NCBI GenBank assembly: GCA_023248635.1
Contig: JAHFED010000011.1
Coordinates: 59,194 to 123,193, forward strand
Length of the DNA: 64,000 nt
Reading direction: 5' to 3'
DNA from: Myxococcales bacterium
GTDB lineage: Bacteria > Myxococcota > UBA727 > VGSZ01
Below are positions 53,544 through 60,387 of the stretch, piece by piece (position 1 is the stretch's first letter; every line of letters starts with the position of its first letter). A program made the translations under genes and the position numbers. The notes below the pieces were generated by a model that saw only the letters and a program-made list of their open reading frames with translations, was not told the DNA's origin and did not search any database.

Positions 53544-53628
53544 GGGGGCGAAGGCAAAACGATCGCCGGGATCCGGACTCTTTGCTACGACTCGCGGGGT
53601 CCGCGCGACTCGCACCCGAGGGAGCAAC

Positions 53629-54243
53629 ATGACCTGGCTGAACGACGACGACGAAGGCGACGAAGGCAAAGAGGGCGAGAAGAAAAAGGGTGGCCGCGGC
53701 ATGTCCGACCGGCTCCTCGACGCCCGCACGCTGATCATCGCCGAAGAGGTCGGCGACGCCCTCTACCGCAAGGTCGCGACCATGCTGACCTTGCTCGAGC
53801 GCAAGGACCCCAAGGCCCCCATCACGGCGTTCGTGAATTCCCCCGGCGGCTCCGCCGACTCTGGCTTTGCGATCTTCGATCTCTTCCGCTTCTCCCCCTG
53901 CCCCATCGTCACCGTCGCCAATGGCGTGGTGGCGTCGTCTGCGGTGCTGATTTTCTTGGGTGGGGCCAAGGGCAAGCGCTTGGCGATGCCCAACGCGCGC
54001 TTCCTCTTGCACCAGCCCTCGACGGCGACTCGGGGTCAAGCCAGCGACATCGACATCACCGCCCGCGAGATCAGCAAGATCCGTCGTCGTTACAATGAGA
54101 TTGTTGCGGAGTGCACCGGTCGCAACATCGACATCGTCGAGAAGGATTCGGATCGCGACTTCTGGCTCTCGGCCCAAGAAGCCGTCGATTACAAGCTCGC
54201 CAACAAGATCGTCAGTCGTCGCGCCGAGCTCGCCGAGCTCTGA
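53629..54243 (+). CDS. ClpP-family serine protease paralogue
   Basis: The 204-residue protein aligns with ClpP along its length: NSPGGSADSG, catalytic Ser103 in GVVASSAV, His128 in FLLHQPST and an Asp at about 175-177 in DSDRDFWLSAQEA. All triad residues are in place. The first 25 residues are an unusual Asp/Glu/Lys-rich tail in place of the usual propeptide or axial loop. No clpX or tig gene is adjacent, so it is likely an additional paralogue. The Leu/Ile-Gly-Phe partner motif is not relevant here; the unfoldase partner is unknown. ATG with GAGGG upstream. Confidence 0.85.
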   Translation: MTWLNDDDEGDEGKEGEKKKGGRGMSDRLLDARTLIIAEEVGDALYRKVATMLTLLERKDPKAPITAFVNSPGGSADSGFAIFDLFRFSPCPIVTVANGVVASSAVLIFLGGAKGKRLAMPNARFLLHQPSTATRGQASDIDITAREISKIRRRYNEIVAECTGRNIDIVEKDSDRDFWLSAQEAVDYKLANKIVSRRAELAEL

Positions 54244-54270
54244 TCACAGGCCGATGCCCGTTGATCCGAA

Positions 54271-54894
54271 TCAGGGCCCCACGCAGGTCGCTGGCGCTTC
54301 GAGGCCGGGCACGAGCGCGGGGTTGGTCATCTCGCCACGGAACTCGACGACGACGTCTTCGTCTTCTTCGGTGGTGCCGGTGAGTCGGAGGGAGAAGGTC
54401 TCTTCGAAACCGAAGAGGGTGCCGATGTCGATGGAGCCCACGCTGATGCGGGCGGCGGCGTGGGTCTCGGCGGCGCTGTCGAGGTCCGCCGATCCGTCGC
54501 CGTCGACGTCGCTGGCGATGAGGACGAAGGCCGAGACGTCGTCGGGGATGAGGGGGGTGTCGCCGGCGTCGAACTTCAAGCGCAGGATCTCGAAGGCGCC
54601 CTGGGCCTCTCCCTCGACGACGCATGCGTTGCCCCCCAGATCGCTGATGTCGTCGTGCGTGGGGAGGCCGAGGAAGACGCCAACATGGAAATCGTCGTCG
54701 ACGCAGGCCTGAGAGGTCAAGCGCGCGTCGCAAGGCCACCACTCGCCGCGCGCGCGAGGATCGTCGAAGGCGACGTCGACGCTGCCCTCAGGTCCCGTCA
54801 AGTCGCCTTGCACGCGCAGCACCTCGGACGCGGGCGGCTGGGGATCGCAGGCACAGAACGCAGCGATGGCGACGACGACAACGACGCCCTTCAT
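54271..54894 (-). CDS. Small acidic lipoprotein, unknown
   Basis: The product is 207 residues with a signal peptide (VVVVVAIAAFCAC) that may end at Cys16. The mature part is beta-rich, acidic and contains DVDGDGSADLDSAAETH, an EF-hand-like or type-3-like Asp cluster. I recognise no domain. The ATG at 54894 overlaps the stop of the DUF547 gene (ATGA), so it belongs to a three-gene overlapping set with that gene and the outer-membrane protein gene. Confidence 0.75.
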   Translation of the reverse strand: MKGVVVVVAIAAFCACDPQPPASEVLRVQGDLTGPEGSVDVAFDDPRARGEWWPCDARLTSQACVDDDFHVGVFLGLPTHDDISDLGGNACVVEGEAQGAFEILRLKFDAGDTPLIPDDVSAFVLIASDVDGDGSADLDSAAETHAAARISVGSIDIGTLFGFEETFSLRLTGTTEEDEDVVVEFRGEMTNPALVPGLEAPATCVGP

Positions 54895-55826
54895 TCGGGC
54901 AAGGCCCGGTTGAGCGACCAGTCGTAGGTCAAGGTCAGGCCGAAAGCGACGCTCTCGACGGGGCGGTACTGGCCGATGAAGACGTCGATGCCGCCGACGA
55001 CGTCGAAGTCGGCGAAGTAGAAGAAGAAGAGCTCGCTGATGCCGTTGGGGCCCGCGCCGCGCTGGTCGTTCAGGACGTACAGGCGGGCGCGTTCGTCGAG
55101 GTCCTGCTCGAGAGTGGCAGCACTCCAGGCCCTGGGTGCCAGTCCCGGGCAAGAGCGCGAAGCACAATTCAACAAGAAATGGATGCGGGGATCGACGGGT
55201 TCTCCTCCCCAGATCTCGTCGTGGAGCAGCTGAAAGGGCGCCCATTCTTCGTCACTGAGGCCAGAGAGATCTTCATGGGTTCGATCACCACGAATGATGC
55301 CGTTTTCGATCTCGTTCAAGGAGTAGACGACGCCGTCGATGGTGTGCTCGCGTCTCTTGAAAAAGGCGAAGTCGTCGTCGTCGACGCGGAAGGCAGCGTC
55401 GGCGGCGTAAGCGCGGGCGGCCTGGCGCATCACGATGGTGTTGTAGGCGTTGATCCAAAACACCAGGCGCTCGTCGCCGTTGGCCAGGCGTGCAGGATGC
55501 ACCGACTGCATCTGCGCGAGAGTGCCGTCGAGCAGCGCGAGCTGCTCGGGATCAGACACCAGCTCGTCGTAGCCGACGAAGCCCTCATCGTTGACGACGT
55601 CGCGGACGACAGCGTCGAAGCCCCGGTGCCGGTAGCGCGTGGCCACCTCGAGCGTGGCGTCGGCGTCGACGGACACCTGCGAGAGGCACACGCCCCCATT
55701 GGCCTTGAAGCGCGCGAACTCATCAGCGAGGGCGTCGTCGGCGGTCAAGAAGGATCCGCAAGAGGCAAGCACGACGACGACCCCGACGACGACGACCGCG
55801 ACGATGATGACAGCCCTAAAACGCAT
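54891..55826 (-). CDS. DUF547 lipoprotein
   Basis: The 311-residue protein begins with a signal peptide ending LASC (lipobox, Cys23). The DUF547 domain shows FWINAYNT, SLNEIENGIIRG and DPRIHFLLNCASRSCPG, a Cys-His arrangement that has been proposed to be a transglutaminase-like or peptidase-like fold. The function of the family is unknown. It overlaps the outer-membrane-protein gene by 11 bp and the small lipoprotein gene by 4 bp, so the three products are probably made together and act at the outer membrane. Confidence 0.85.
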   Translation of the reverse strand: MRFRAVIIVAVVVVGVVVVLASCGSFLTADDALADEFARFKANGGVCLSQVSVDADATLEVATRYRHRGFDAVVRDVVNDEGFVGYDELVSDPEQLALLDGTLAQMQSVHPARLANGDERLVFWINAYNTIVMRQAARAYAADAAFRVDDDDFAFFKRREHTIDGVVYSLNEIENGIIRGDRTHEDLSGLSDEEWAPFQLLHDEIWGGEPVDPRIHFLLNCASRSCPGLAPRAWSAATLEQDLDERARLYVLNDQRGAGPNGISELFFFYFADFDVVGGIDVFIGQYRPVESVAFGLTLTYDWSLNRALPE

Positions 55827-56715
55827 AGCTGATCCCGGATTGGAGGTTCACGCCGCCGGCGGCGTTGCGTCCGCGAAACACCAGATCGGCGCCGACCTCG
55901 AGGGCCAGGCCCTGGGCGATCTCGTCGAGCATGATCATGCAAGCCAGTCCCGTCGACACATAGCCTTTGCCGAGGGTTTCGGTGGCCACCCCGTCGCTGC
56001 GCTTGCGCGCATCGAGGGAGTAGACGAACGCCAGGTTCAACAGTGGCAGCAGGCGCCGGTTCAGGAAGTACACCCCGGTGGTGCCAGCTCCGACGAAGGC
56101 ATCGCTGACGTCGCCGGTGCGCAGGCGATAGCCGGTCTCCCAGGTGAAGAAACCGTCGAAGGGAAAGGACGCGCCAACCGACAGCGACGTCGTCAGATCG
56201 ACTTGCCCATCTCCGAGGGCCGGGAAGCTGCCCGCGGATTTGGGAAACCCGTCGACGGCAACGACGCTGCGGCCCTGGATGGAGGGTGCGCCTTGGTAAA
56301 GCGGGACTTTCAGATCGGCCCGCGCAGCGACGACCAGGGGCGCATCTTGCACGATGCCAAACTGCAGCCCGAGCTGGGCGTCGCCAAAACCAAGGGTGTG
56401 AAAGGCCAGGCTGCCGTCGTCGCCGGTGAGCTGGTTCGTCGACGCCACCCAGGGCGCGTAGCCCACGAGCATCAAGCGCGGCGCGATCCCCACCTCGGCG
56501 TAGCCGTAGATCGTCTCGGCCCGCAGCGAGAAGGGATCGGTAGCAGCAAGGACGCCGTCGTCGTCGTAGGCCACGCCGCTGACGAAAGAGGAGGAGCCGA
56601 GCTTGGCGTAGCCGTCTCCCGGCGCCTTGATCCAGGCGCCGGCCCCTGCCGGGGCGGCGACGAGCAGCGTCGAAAGGCACAGCCAACCAGAGAACCGGGG
56701 GACGGGACCTGTCAC
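55816..56715 (-). CDS. Predicted outer-membrane beta-barrel protein
   Basis: About 299 residues from a GTG at 56715; a second GTG lies at 56721, and the true start is not certain. The N-terminus (LCLSTLLVAAPAGAGA) is a signal peptide. The mature chain alternates short strands (AETIYGYAEVGIAPRLMLVG, TSLSVGASFPFDGFF) and ends in GISYAF, with a terminal Phe as in BAM-targeted barrels. I recognise no specific family. It is the first gene of the overlapping trio with DUF547 and the small lipoprotein. Divergent from the PEGA-like gene. Confidence 0.72.
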   Translation of the reverse strand: MTGPVPRFSGWLCLSTLLVAAPAGAGAWIKAPGDGYAKLGSSSFVSGVAYDDDGVLAATDPFSLRAETIYGYAEVGIAPRLMLVGYAPWVASTNQLTGDDGSLAFHTLGFGDAQLGLQFGIVQDAPLVVAARADLKVPLYQGAPSIQGRSVVAVDGFPKSAGSFPALGDGQVDLTTSLSVGASFPFDGFFTWETGYRLRTGDVSDAFVGAGTTGVYFLNRRLLPLLNLAFVYSLDARKRSDGVATETLGKGYVSTGLACMIMLDEIAQGLALEVGADLVFRGRNAAGGVNLQSGISYAF

Positions 56716-56804
56716 ATGCACAGGCGCATTGTGCCGGGTCTTGGGCGTGCGCGCGCTCTCTTGTTGGCCTTGCACGGGCCCGTGGATCCGCCCATCCTCG
56801 GACC

Positions 56805-58001
56805 ATGCACCAGCTCGTTTTCGCCCTCGCGGCCCTCGCCCAGCTCCAGGCGCCGACCGGGCCCGCCCCAACCCCAGGCGCGACGCCGACGACGCCCGCG
56901 CCCCCCGCCGCGACGACGACGGCTGCGCCTGCCGCCCCCGCCGTCGCGCCGCCTCCGAGCGAGAAGAAGTCCCTGCTGCCCGCCAAGACCAAGCCCCGCC
57001 TGCTGGTGATGGACCTGACCGACAAAGGTGCCGGCCCCGAGGTCACCAACTCCATCACCCAGGCCGTGCAAGGACAGGCCGTGGCCAGCTACGGCGCCGG
57101 CGACGCCATCACCTCGACCCAGATCAAGATCCTCCTCGACACCCAGGCCAACCAACAGCTGGCGGGCTGCGACACCGAGCTGTGCATGACCGACATCGGC
57201 AAGCTCATCGAGGCCGACTTGATCCTCGGCGGCACGGTCACCAAAGTCGGCGACGACGTCGTCATTACCTTGCTTTCGGTGACCCCCGCCGACGGCAAGC
57301 GCGTCGGCCAAGAGCAAAGAAAGACCCCCGTCAACCGCGACCTCTACTACTACGCCGCCAAACAACTGACCTCGTTGGTGCTCACCGGCAAGTCCGTCGA
57401 CCCCCGCGTGCCCGTCGTCGTCAACGTCGTTGACGGCGCGACGGCGGTCGAGGGCACCATCGTCGTCGACGGCAAGCAGGTCGCGGTAGGCCAAAGCGCA
57501 CAGCTCAGCCTTGAGCCCGGACAGCACGAGGTCATCGTCAAGCGATCGGGTTTCGCCGACTGGAGGAGCGTCGTCGACGTACTAGAGGCCTCGCCCCTGC
57601 AGCTCACGGCAACTCTGGTGGCCGAGCGCATCTACCTGTGGCCCGTCGCCATCGGCACCGGCGCTGCCGCGGTGGTGCTCGGCGGCGCAGCTGCGTTGAT
57701 GGCCGATTATGCCCGCGGCGAGTTCGACGGCTCTTCGATTTTCTTCAACCAAGACAAGACCAAGAACTACTCGAGCATCGTGCCGGTCAACTCCGCCGAC
57801 CTCTGCCAGCGGGAGACCCAGATCAGCTTCTACGCGGGGCGCGCGCCGGCCAACGATGGCAAGGAAGCCTTCGGGGCCCAGAACGAATGCGGCGTGGCGG
57901 CCGGCCCCGGCCTCATCCACTTCACGCTCATGGGCTCCGGCGTGCTTTTGCTGGCCACCGGCGCGTTGGTCACCACCGACCTGATCCTGGGCGCGGAATA
58001 G
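56805..58001 (+). CDS. PEGA-domain-like periplasmic/membrane protein
   Basis: A 398-residue protein with a short hydrophobic N-terminus and an Ala/Pro/Thr-rich stretch (15-55). Residues 60-200 resemble a TolB-N/FlgO-like module (RLLVMDLTDKGAGPEVTN). Residues 205-275 look like a PEGA domain (VDGKQVAVGQSAQLSLEPG followed by HEVIVKRSGF). Two hydrophobic helices lie in the C-terminal third (VAIGTGAAAVVLGGAAALM and SGVLLLATGALVTTDLIL). Such proteins are frequent in myxobacteria but without assigned roles. Divergent from the outer-membrane gene. Confidence 0.78.
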   Translation: MHQLVFALAALAQLQAPTGPAPTPGATPTTPAPPAATTTAAPAAPAVAPPPSEKKSLLPAKTKPRLLVMDLTDKGAGPEVTNSITQAVQGQAVASYGAGDAITSTQIKILLDTQANQQLAGCDTELCMTDIGKLIEADLILGGTVTKVGDDVVITLLSVTPADGKRVGQEQRKTPVNRDLYYYAAKQLTSLVLTGKSVDPRVPVVVNVVDGATAVEGTIVVDGKQVAVGQSAQLSLEPGQHEVIVKRSGFADWRSVVDVLEASPLQLTATLVAERIYLWPVAIGTGAAAVVLGGAAALMADYARGEFDGSSIFFNQDKTKNYSSIVPVNSADLCQRETQISFYAGRAPANDGKEAFGAQNECGVAAGPGLIHFTLMGSGVLLLATGALVTTDLILGAE

Positions 58002-58017
58002 CCAGCGCGCCTGCTGC

Positions 58018-58144
58018 GCGCCGTTGGCACAGCACAATGGCCTTGCAGACGCGCCGTCCTTGGGGCCATGCTTCGGTCGACGCGAGCCCCTCCTTCTGGA
58101 TCGGCCCGTGTTTTGAGTCGTTCTGACGGCTCAAACATCGACAC
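58018..58144 (+). repeat. Single hairpin related to the 35-bp array, upstream of greA
   Basis: A 10-bp stem TTTGAGTCGT, loop TCTG, ACGGCTCAAA (58112-58135, one G-T pair) matches the stem of array unit 4 at 42981-43004, and both sites are followed by AAACATCGACAC. At 58020-58031, GCGCCGTTGGCAC is the reverse complement of the array core. The hairpin may terminate transcription from the PEGA-like gene. Confidence 0.6.
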
Positions 58145-58265
58145 TTCCCGTCGCCTCCCCTCTGTCGAACGCGCGGCGGCCGCCTCGGCCCCCACCCGTG
58201 GGCAGAGGCCTTTTCGAATGCCGATGGTCTGCCCTTGGCACGCCACAACTGCTCGGAGCTTCGCC

Positions 58266-58742
58266 ATGGCCGAGAACGTCCCCATGACCGCCGCCGGACA
58301 CGCCGCGCTCAAAGAGAAGCTGCGCTTGCTCAAGACCGTCGAGCGCCCCCGCACCATCTTGATGCTGGCCGAGGCCCGCTCCCACGGTGACCTCAGCGAA
58401 AACGCCGAATACGACGCCGCCCGCGACAAACAGGGCTTCCTCGAAGCCCAGATCGCCGACGTCGAAGCCCGCCTGTCCCGGGCCCAGGTCATCGACACCT
58501 CCAAGCTCTCCGGCGACCGCGTCGTCTTCGGCGCCACCGTGACCATCGAGGACAGCGCCACTGAGGAGAAGCAGACCTGGACCATCGTTGGCGACGACGA
58601 ATCCAGCCTGCCCGATCGCAAGATCGGCATCTCCTCACCCATCGCGCGCGCTCTGCTCGGCAAAAAGGCCGGCGAAGACGTCGAGATCCGCACGCCCAAG
58701 GGCGTCAAGGAAGCGACCGTCTTGAAGGTCGAGTTCCTGTAG
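58266..58742 (+). CDS. greA: Transcription elongation factor GreA
   Basis: The 158-residue protein has the GreA coiled coil with the tip motif GDLSENAEYDAARDKQ, whose acidic residues stimulate RNA polymerase cleavage of backtracked RNA, and the C-terminal FKBP-like domain with SPIARALLGKKAGE. The ATG at 58266 (MAENVPMTAAGH) fits the family start; the frame extends upstream without conservation. Its TAG stop is the first triplet of the family 2 repeat, and hairpin A of that repeat begins at the final base of the stop. Confidence 0.93.
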   Translation: MAENVPMTAAGHAALKEKLRLLKTVERPRTILMLAEARSHGDLSENAEYDAARDKQGFLEAQIADVEARLSRAQVIDTSKLSGDRVVFGATVTIEDSATEEKQTWTIVGDDESSLPDRKIGISSPIARALLGKKAGEDVEIRTPKGVKEATVLKVEFL

Positions 58743-58882
58743 CAGGGTGCGGAAAAACTCCGTTTTTCGCACCCTGCCGTACTTCCGGAGGGTCTGTCCC
58801 AGACCCTCCCTCGTCGAGGCGAAGCCTCGACGAGCCTCCCTCCCAAGGACGCGTCTGCCTCAAAACTTCGTTTTTCAGCAGC
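58740..58882 (+). repeat. Family 2 multi-hairpin repeat, left copy
   Basis: 143 bp, nearly identical to the reverse complement of 60245-60387. Four hairpins in order: A at 58742-58777 (GCAGGGTGCG ... CGCACCCTGC enclosing GAAAAAC/GTTTTTC), B at 58787-58809 (GGAGGGTCTG, TCC, CAGACCCTCC), C at 58810-58834 (CTCGTCGAGGC, GAA, GCCTCGACGAG) and D near the end (CAAAAC, TTC, GTTTTTC). The first triplet is the greA stop codon. Confidence 0.93.
58742..58777 (+). terminator. Probable bidirectional terminator after greA
   Basis: Hairpin A: a stem of about 16 bp with one bulged G, with A and T runs in the upper arm. It starts at the last base of the greA stop codon. Confidence 0.7.
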
Positions 58883-58950
58883 ACTAGCTCCCTCGTGTCC
58901 GTTGTGCCCGCGGGCTCGGCTCGCTACCCCTGCAGCAACAGGGGTTTGCC

Positions 58951-60123
58951 ATGCGTGACGTCGTCGTCGTCTCCGCCGTTCGTACTCCCATCGGGACTTT
59001 TCAGGGCGCGCTCTCGTCGCTGCCGGCGCCGCGCCTGGGTGCCGTGGTCATCGCTGAGGCCTTGAAGAGGGCCAAGGTCAGCCCCGCCGACGTCTCCGAG
59101 GTCATCTTCGGCGAGGTGCTGAGCGCGGGTGTTGGTCAGGCGCCCGCGCGGCAGGCGTCGTTGCACGCCGGGCTGCCCAACACCGTTCCCTGCACCACCA
59201 TCAACAAAGTGTGTGGATCGGGGCTGAAGGCCGTGATGCTCGCGCGCCAGGCCATCGCCTGCGGCGACGCCGACGTCGTCGTCGCTGGGGGCATGGAGTC
59301 CATGAGCAACGCTCCCTACCTGCTGCCCACCGCGCGCACCGGCATGCGCATGGGCAACGCCACCGCCGTCGACAGCATGATCCACGACGGACTGTGGGAT
59401 CCCTACGGCAACGCGCACATGGGCAACTTCGGCGATCAGTGCGCCAAGGAGAACGACTTCAGCCGCGAGGCCCAGGACAACTTCGCCAAGGCCTCATTCG
59501 AGCGCGCGATTGCCGCCCAAAAGAACGGCTGGTTCAACGACGAAATCGTCTCCGTCGAAGTCAAAGACGGCAAGGCCACCAAGATGATTGATTCCGACGA
59601 GGGACCGGGCAAGTACAACCCCGAAAAGATGTCACAATTGAAGCCGGCTTTCGGAAAAGACGGGACGGTGACTCCCGCGAATGCAGCATCGATCAACGAT
59701 GGTGCTGCCGCGCTGGTGCTCATGTCCGCCGACGAAGCCAAGAAGCGCGGGCTCACGCCGCTGTGCACGCTGCTGGCTGACGGCACCAACGCCAAGGATC
59801 CCGCGCAGTTCACCACGGCACCCGCGGGCAGCATCGAGAAGGCACTGAAGAAGGCTGGCAAGAGCGTCGCCGATGTCGATCTCTTCGAGATCAACGAGGC
59901 CTTCGCCGTCGTCACGATGGTCACCATGAAGCAGCTCGGCATCCCGCATGAAAAGACCAACGTCGTCGGCGGCGCTGTCGCGCTGGGTCATCCCATCGGC
60001 AGCTCCGGGGCGCGCATCCTGACGACGTTGATTCACCAGCTTCGCCGCCTCGGCGGCAAGACCGGGGTCGCCAGCCTCTGCATCGGAGGAGGCGAGGCCG
60101 TCGCCGTCGTCGTCCAGCGGTAG
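58951..60123 (+). CDS. Acetyl-CoA acetyltransferase (thiolase)
   Basis: The 390-residue enzyme shows all thiolase landmarks: Cys88 in INKVCGSGLKAV (acyl acceptor), NGA-type SINDGAAALVLM, NEAFAV, GHPIGSSGAR (His) and the second active-site Cys near 377 in CIGGGEAVAV. The biosynthetic (acetoacetyl-CoA-forming) class fits best. A Gly/Asn-poor A+T-richer patch occurs at about 59630-59700. The gene is alone on the plus strand between the two inverted copies of the family 2 repeat. The ATG at 58951 has AACAGGGG upstream. Confidence 0.92.
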   Translation: MRDVVVVSAVRTPIGTFQGALSSLPAPRLGAVVIAEALKRAKVSPADVSEVIFGEVLSAGVGQAPARQASLHAGLPNTVPCTTINKVCGSGLKAVMLARQAIACGDADVVVAGGMESMSNAPYLLPTARTGMRMGNATAVDSMIHDGLWDPYGNAHMGNFGDQCAKENDFSREAQDNFAKASFERAIAAQKNGWFNDEIVSVEVKDGKATKMIDSDEGPGKYNPEKMSQLKPAFGKDGTVTPANAASINDGAAALVLMSADEAKKRGLTPLCTLLADGTNAKDPAQFTTAPAGSIEKALKKAGKSVADVDLFEINEAFAVVTMVTMKQLGIPHEKTNVVGGAVALGHPIGSSGARILTTLIHQLRRLGGKTGVASLCIGGGEAVAVVVQR

Positions 60124-60128
60124 CGAGA

Positions 60129-60158
60129 TTTCACCGACAGCGCTGCGCGTGTCGGTGA
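60129..60158 (+). terminator. Hairpin after the thiolase gene
   Basis: TTCACCGACA and TGTCGGTGAA form a perfect 10-bp stem with a 10-base loop, 6 bp after the stop codon. There is no T run, so termination is a guess. Confidence 0.55.
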
Positions 60159-60217
60159 ATTGTCTACAGGTTCATCGCCTGGCGGCGCTGAATTGTCTAC
60201 AGGTTCATCGCCTGGCG
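60156..60217 (+). repeat. Two 29-bp direct repeats
   Basis: TGAATTGTCTACAGGTTCAT plus CGCCTGGCG, at 60156-60184 and 60189-60217, separated by 4 bp. The first copy overlaps the right arm of the preceding hairpin by 3 bases. Confidence 0.9.
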
Positions 60218-60244
60218 AAAGAGGGCGCCCGCGCGCTCTAACAG

Positions 60245-60387
60245 GCTGCTGAAAAACGAAGTTTTGAGGCAGACGCGTCCTTGGGAGGGAGGCTCGTCGA
60301 GGCTTCGCCTCGACGAGGGAGGGTCTGGGACAGACCCTCCGGAAGTACAGCAGGGTGCGAAAAACGGAGTTTTTCCGCGCCCTGCTA
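60245..60387 (-). repeat. Family 2 multi-hairpin repeat, right copy (inverted)
   Basis: 143 bp, mirror image of 58740-58882 with only a few differences. The TAG stop codon of the kinase-ATPase gene (60387-60385) is the first triplet of this copy, exactly as the greA stop is of the left copy. The two copies form a large inverted repeat around the thiolase gene, 1,362 bp apart. Confidence 0.93.

Noticed and set aside
58740..60387. Insertion sequence or composite transposon
   Set aside because: No transposase is present between or beside the inverted repeats, and no target-site duplication is visible; kept only as a repeat-bounded segment.
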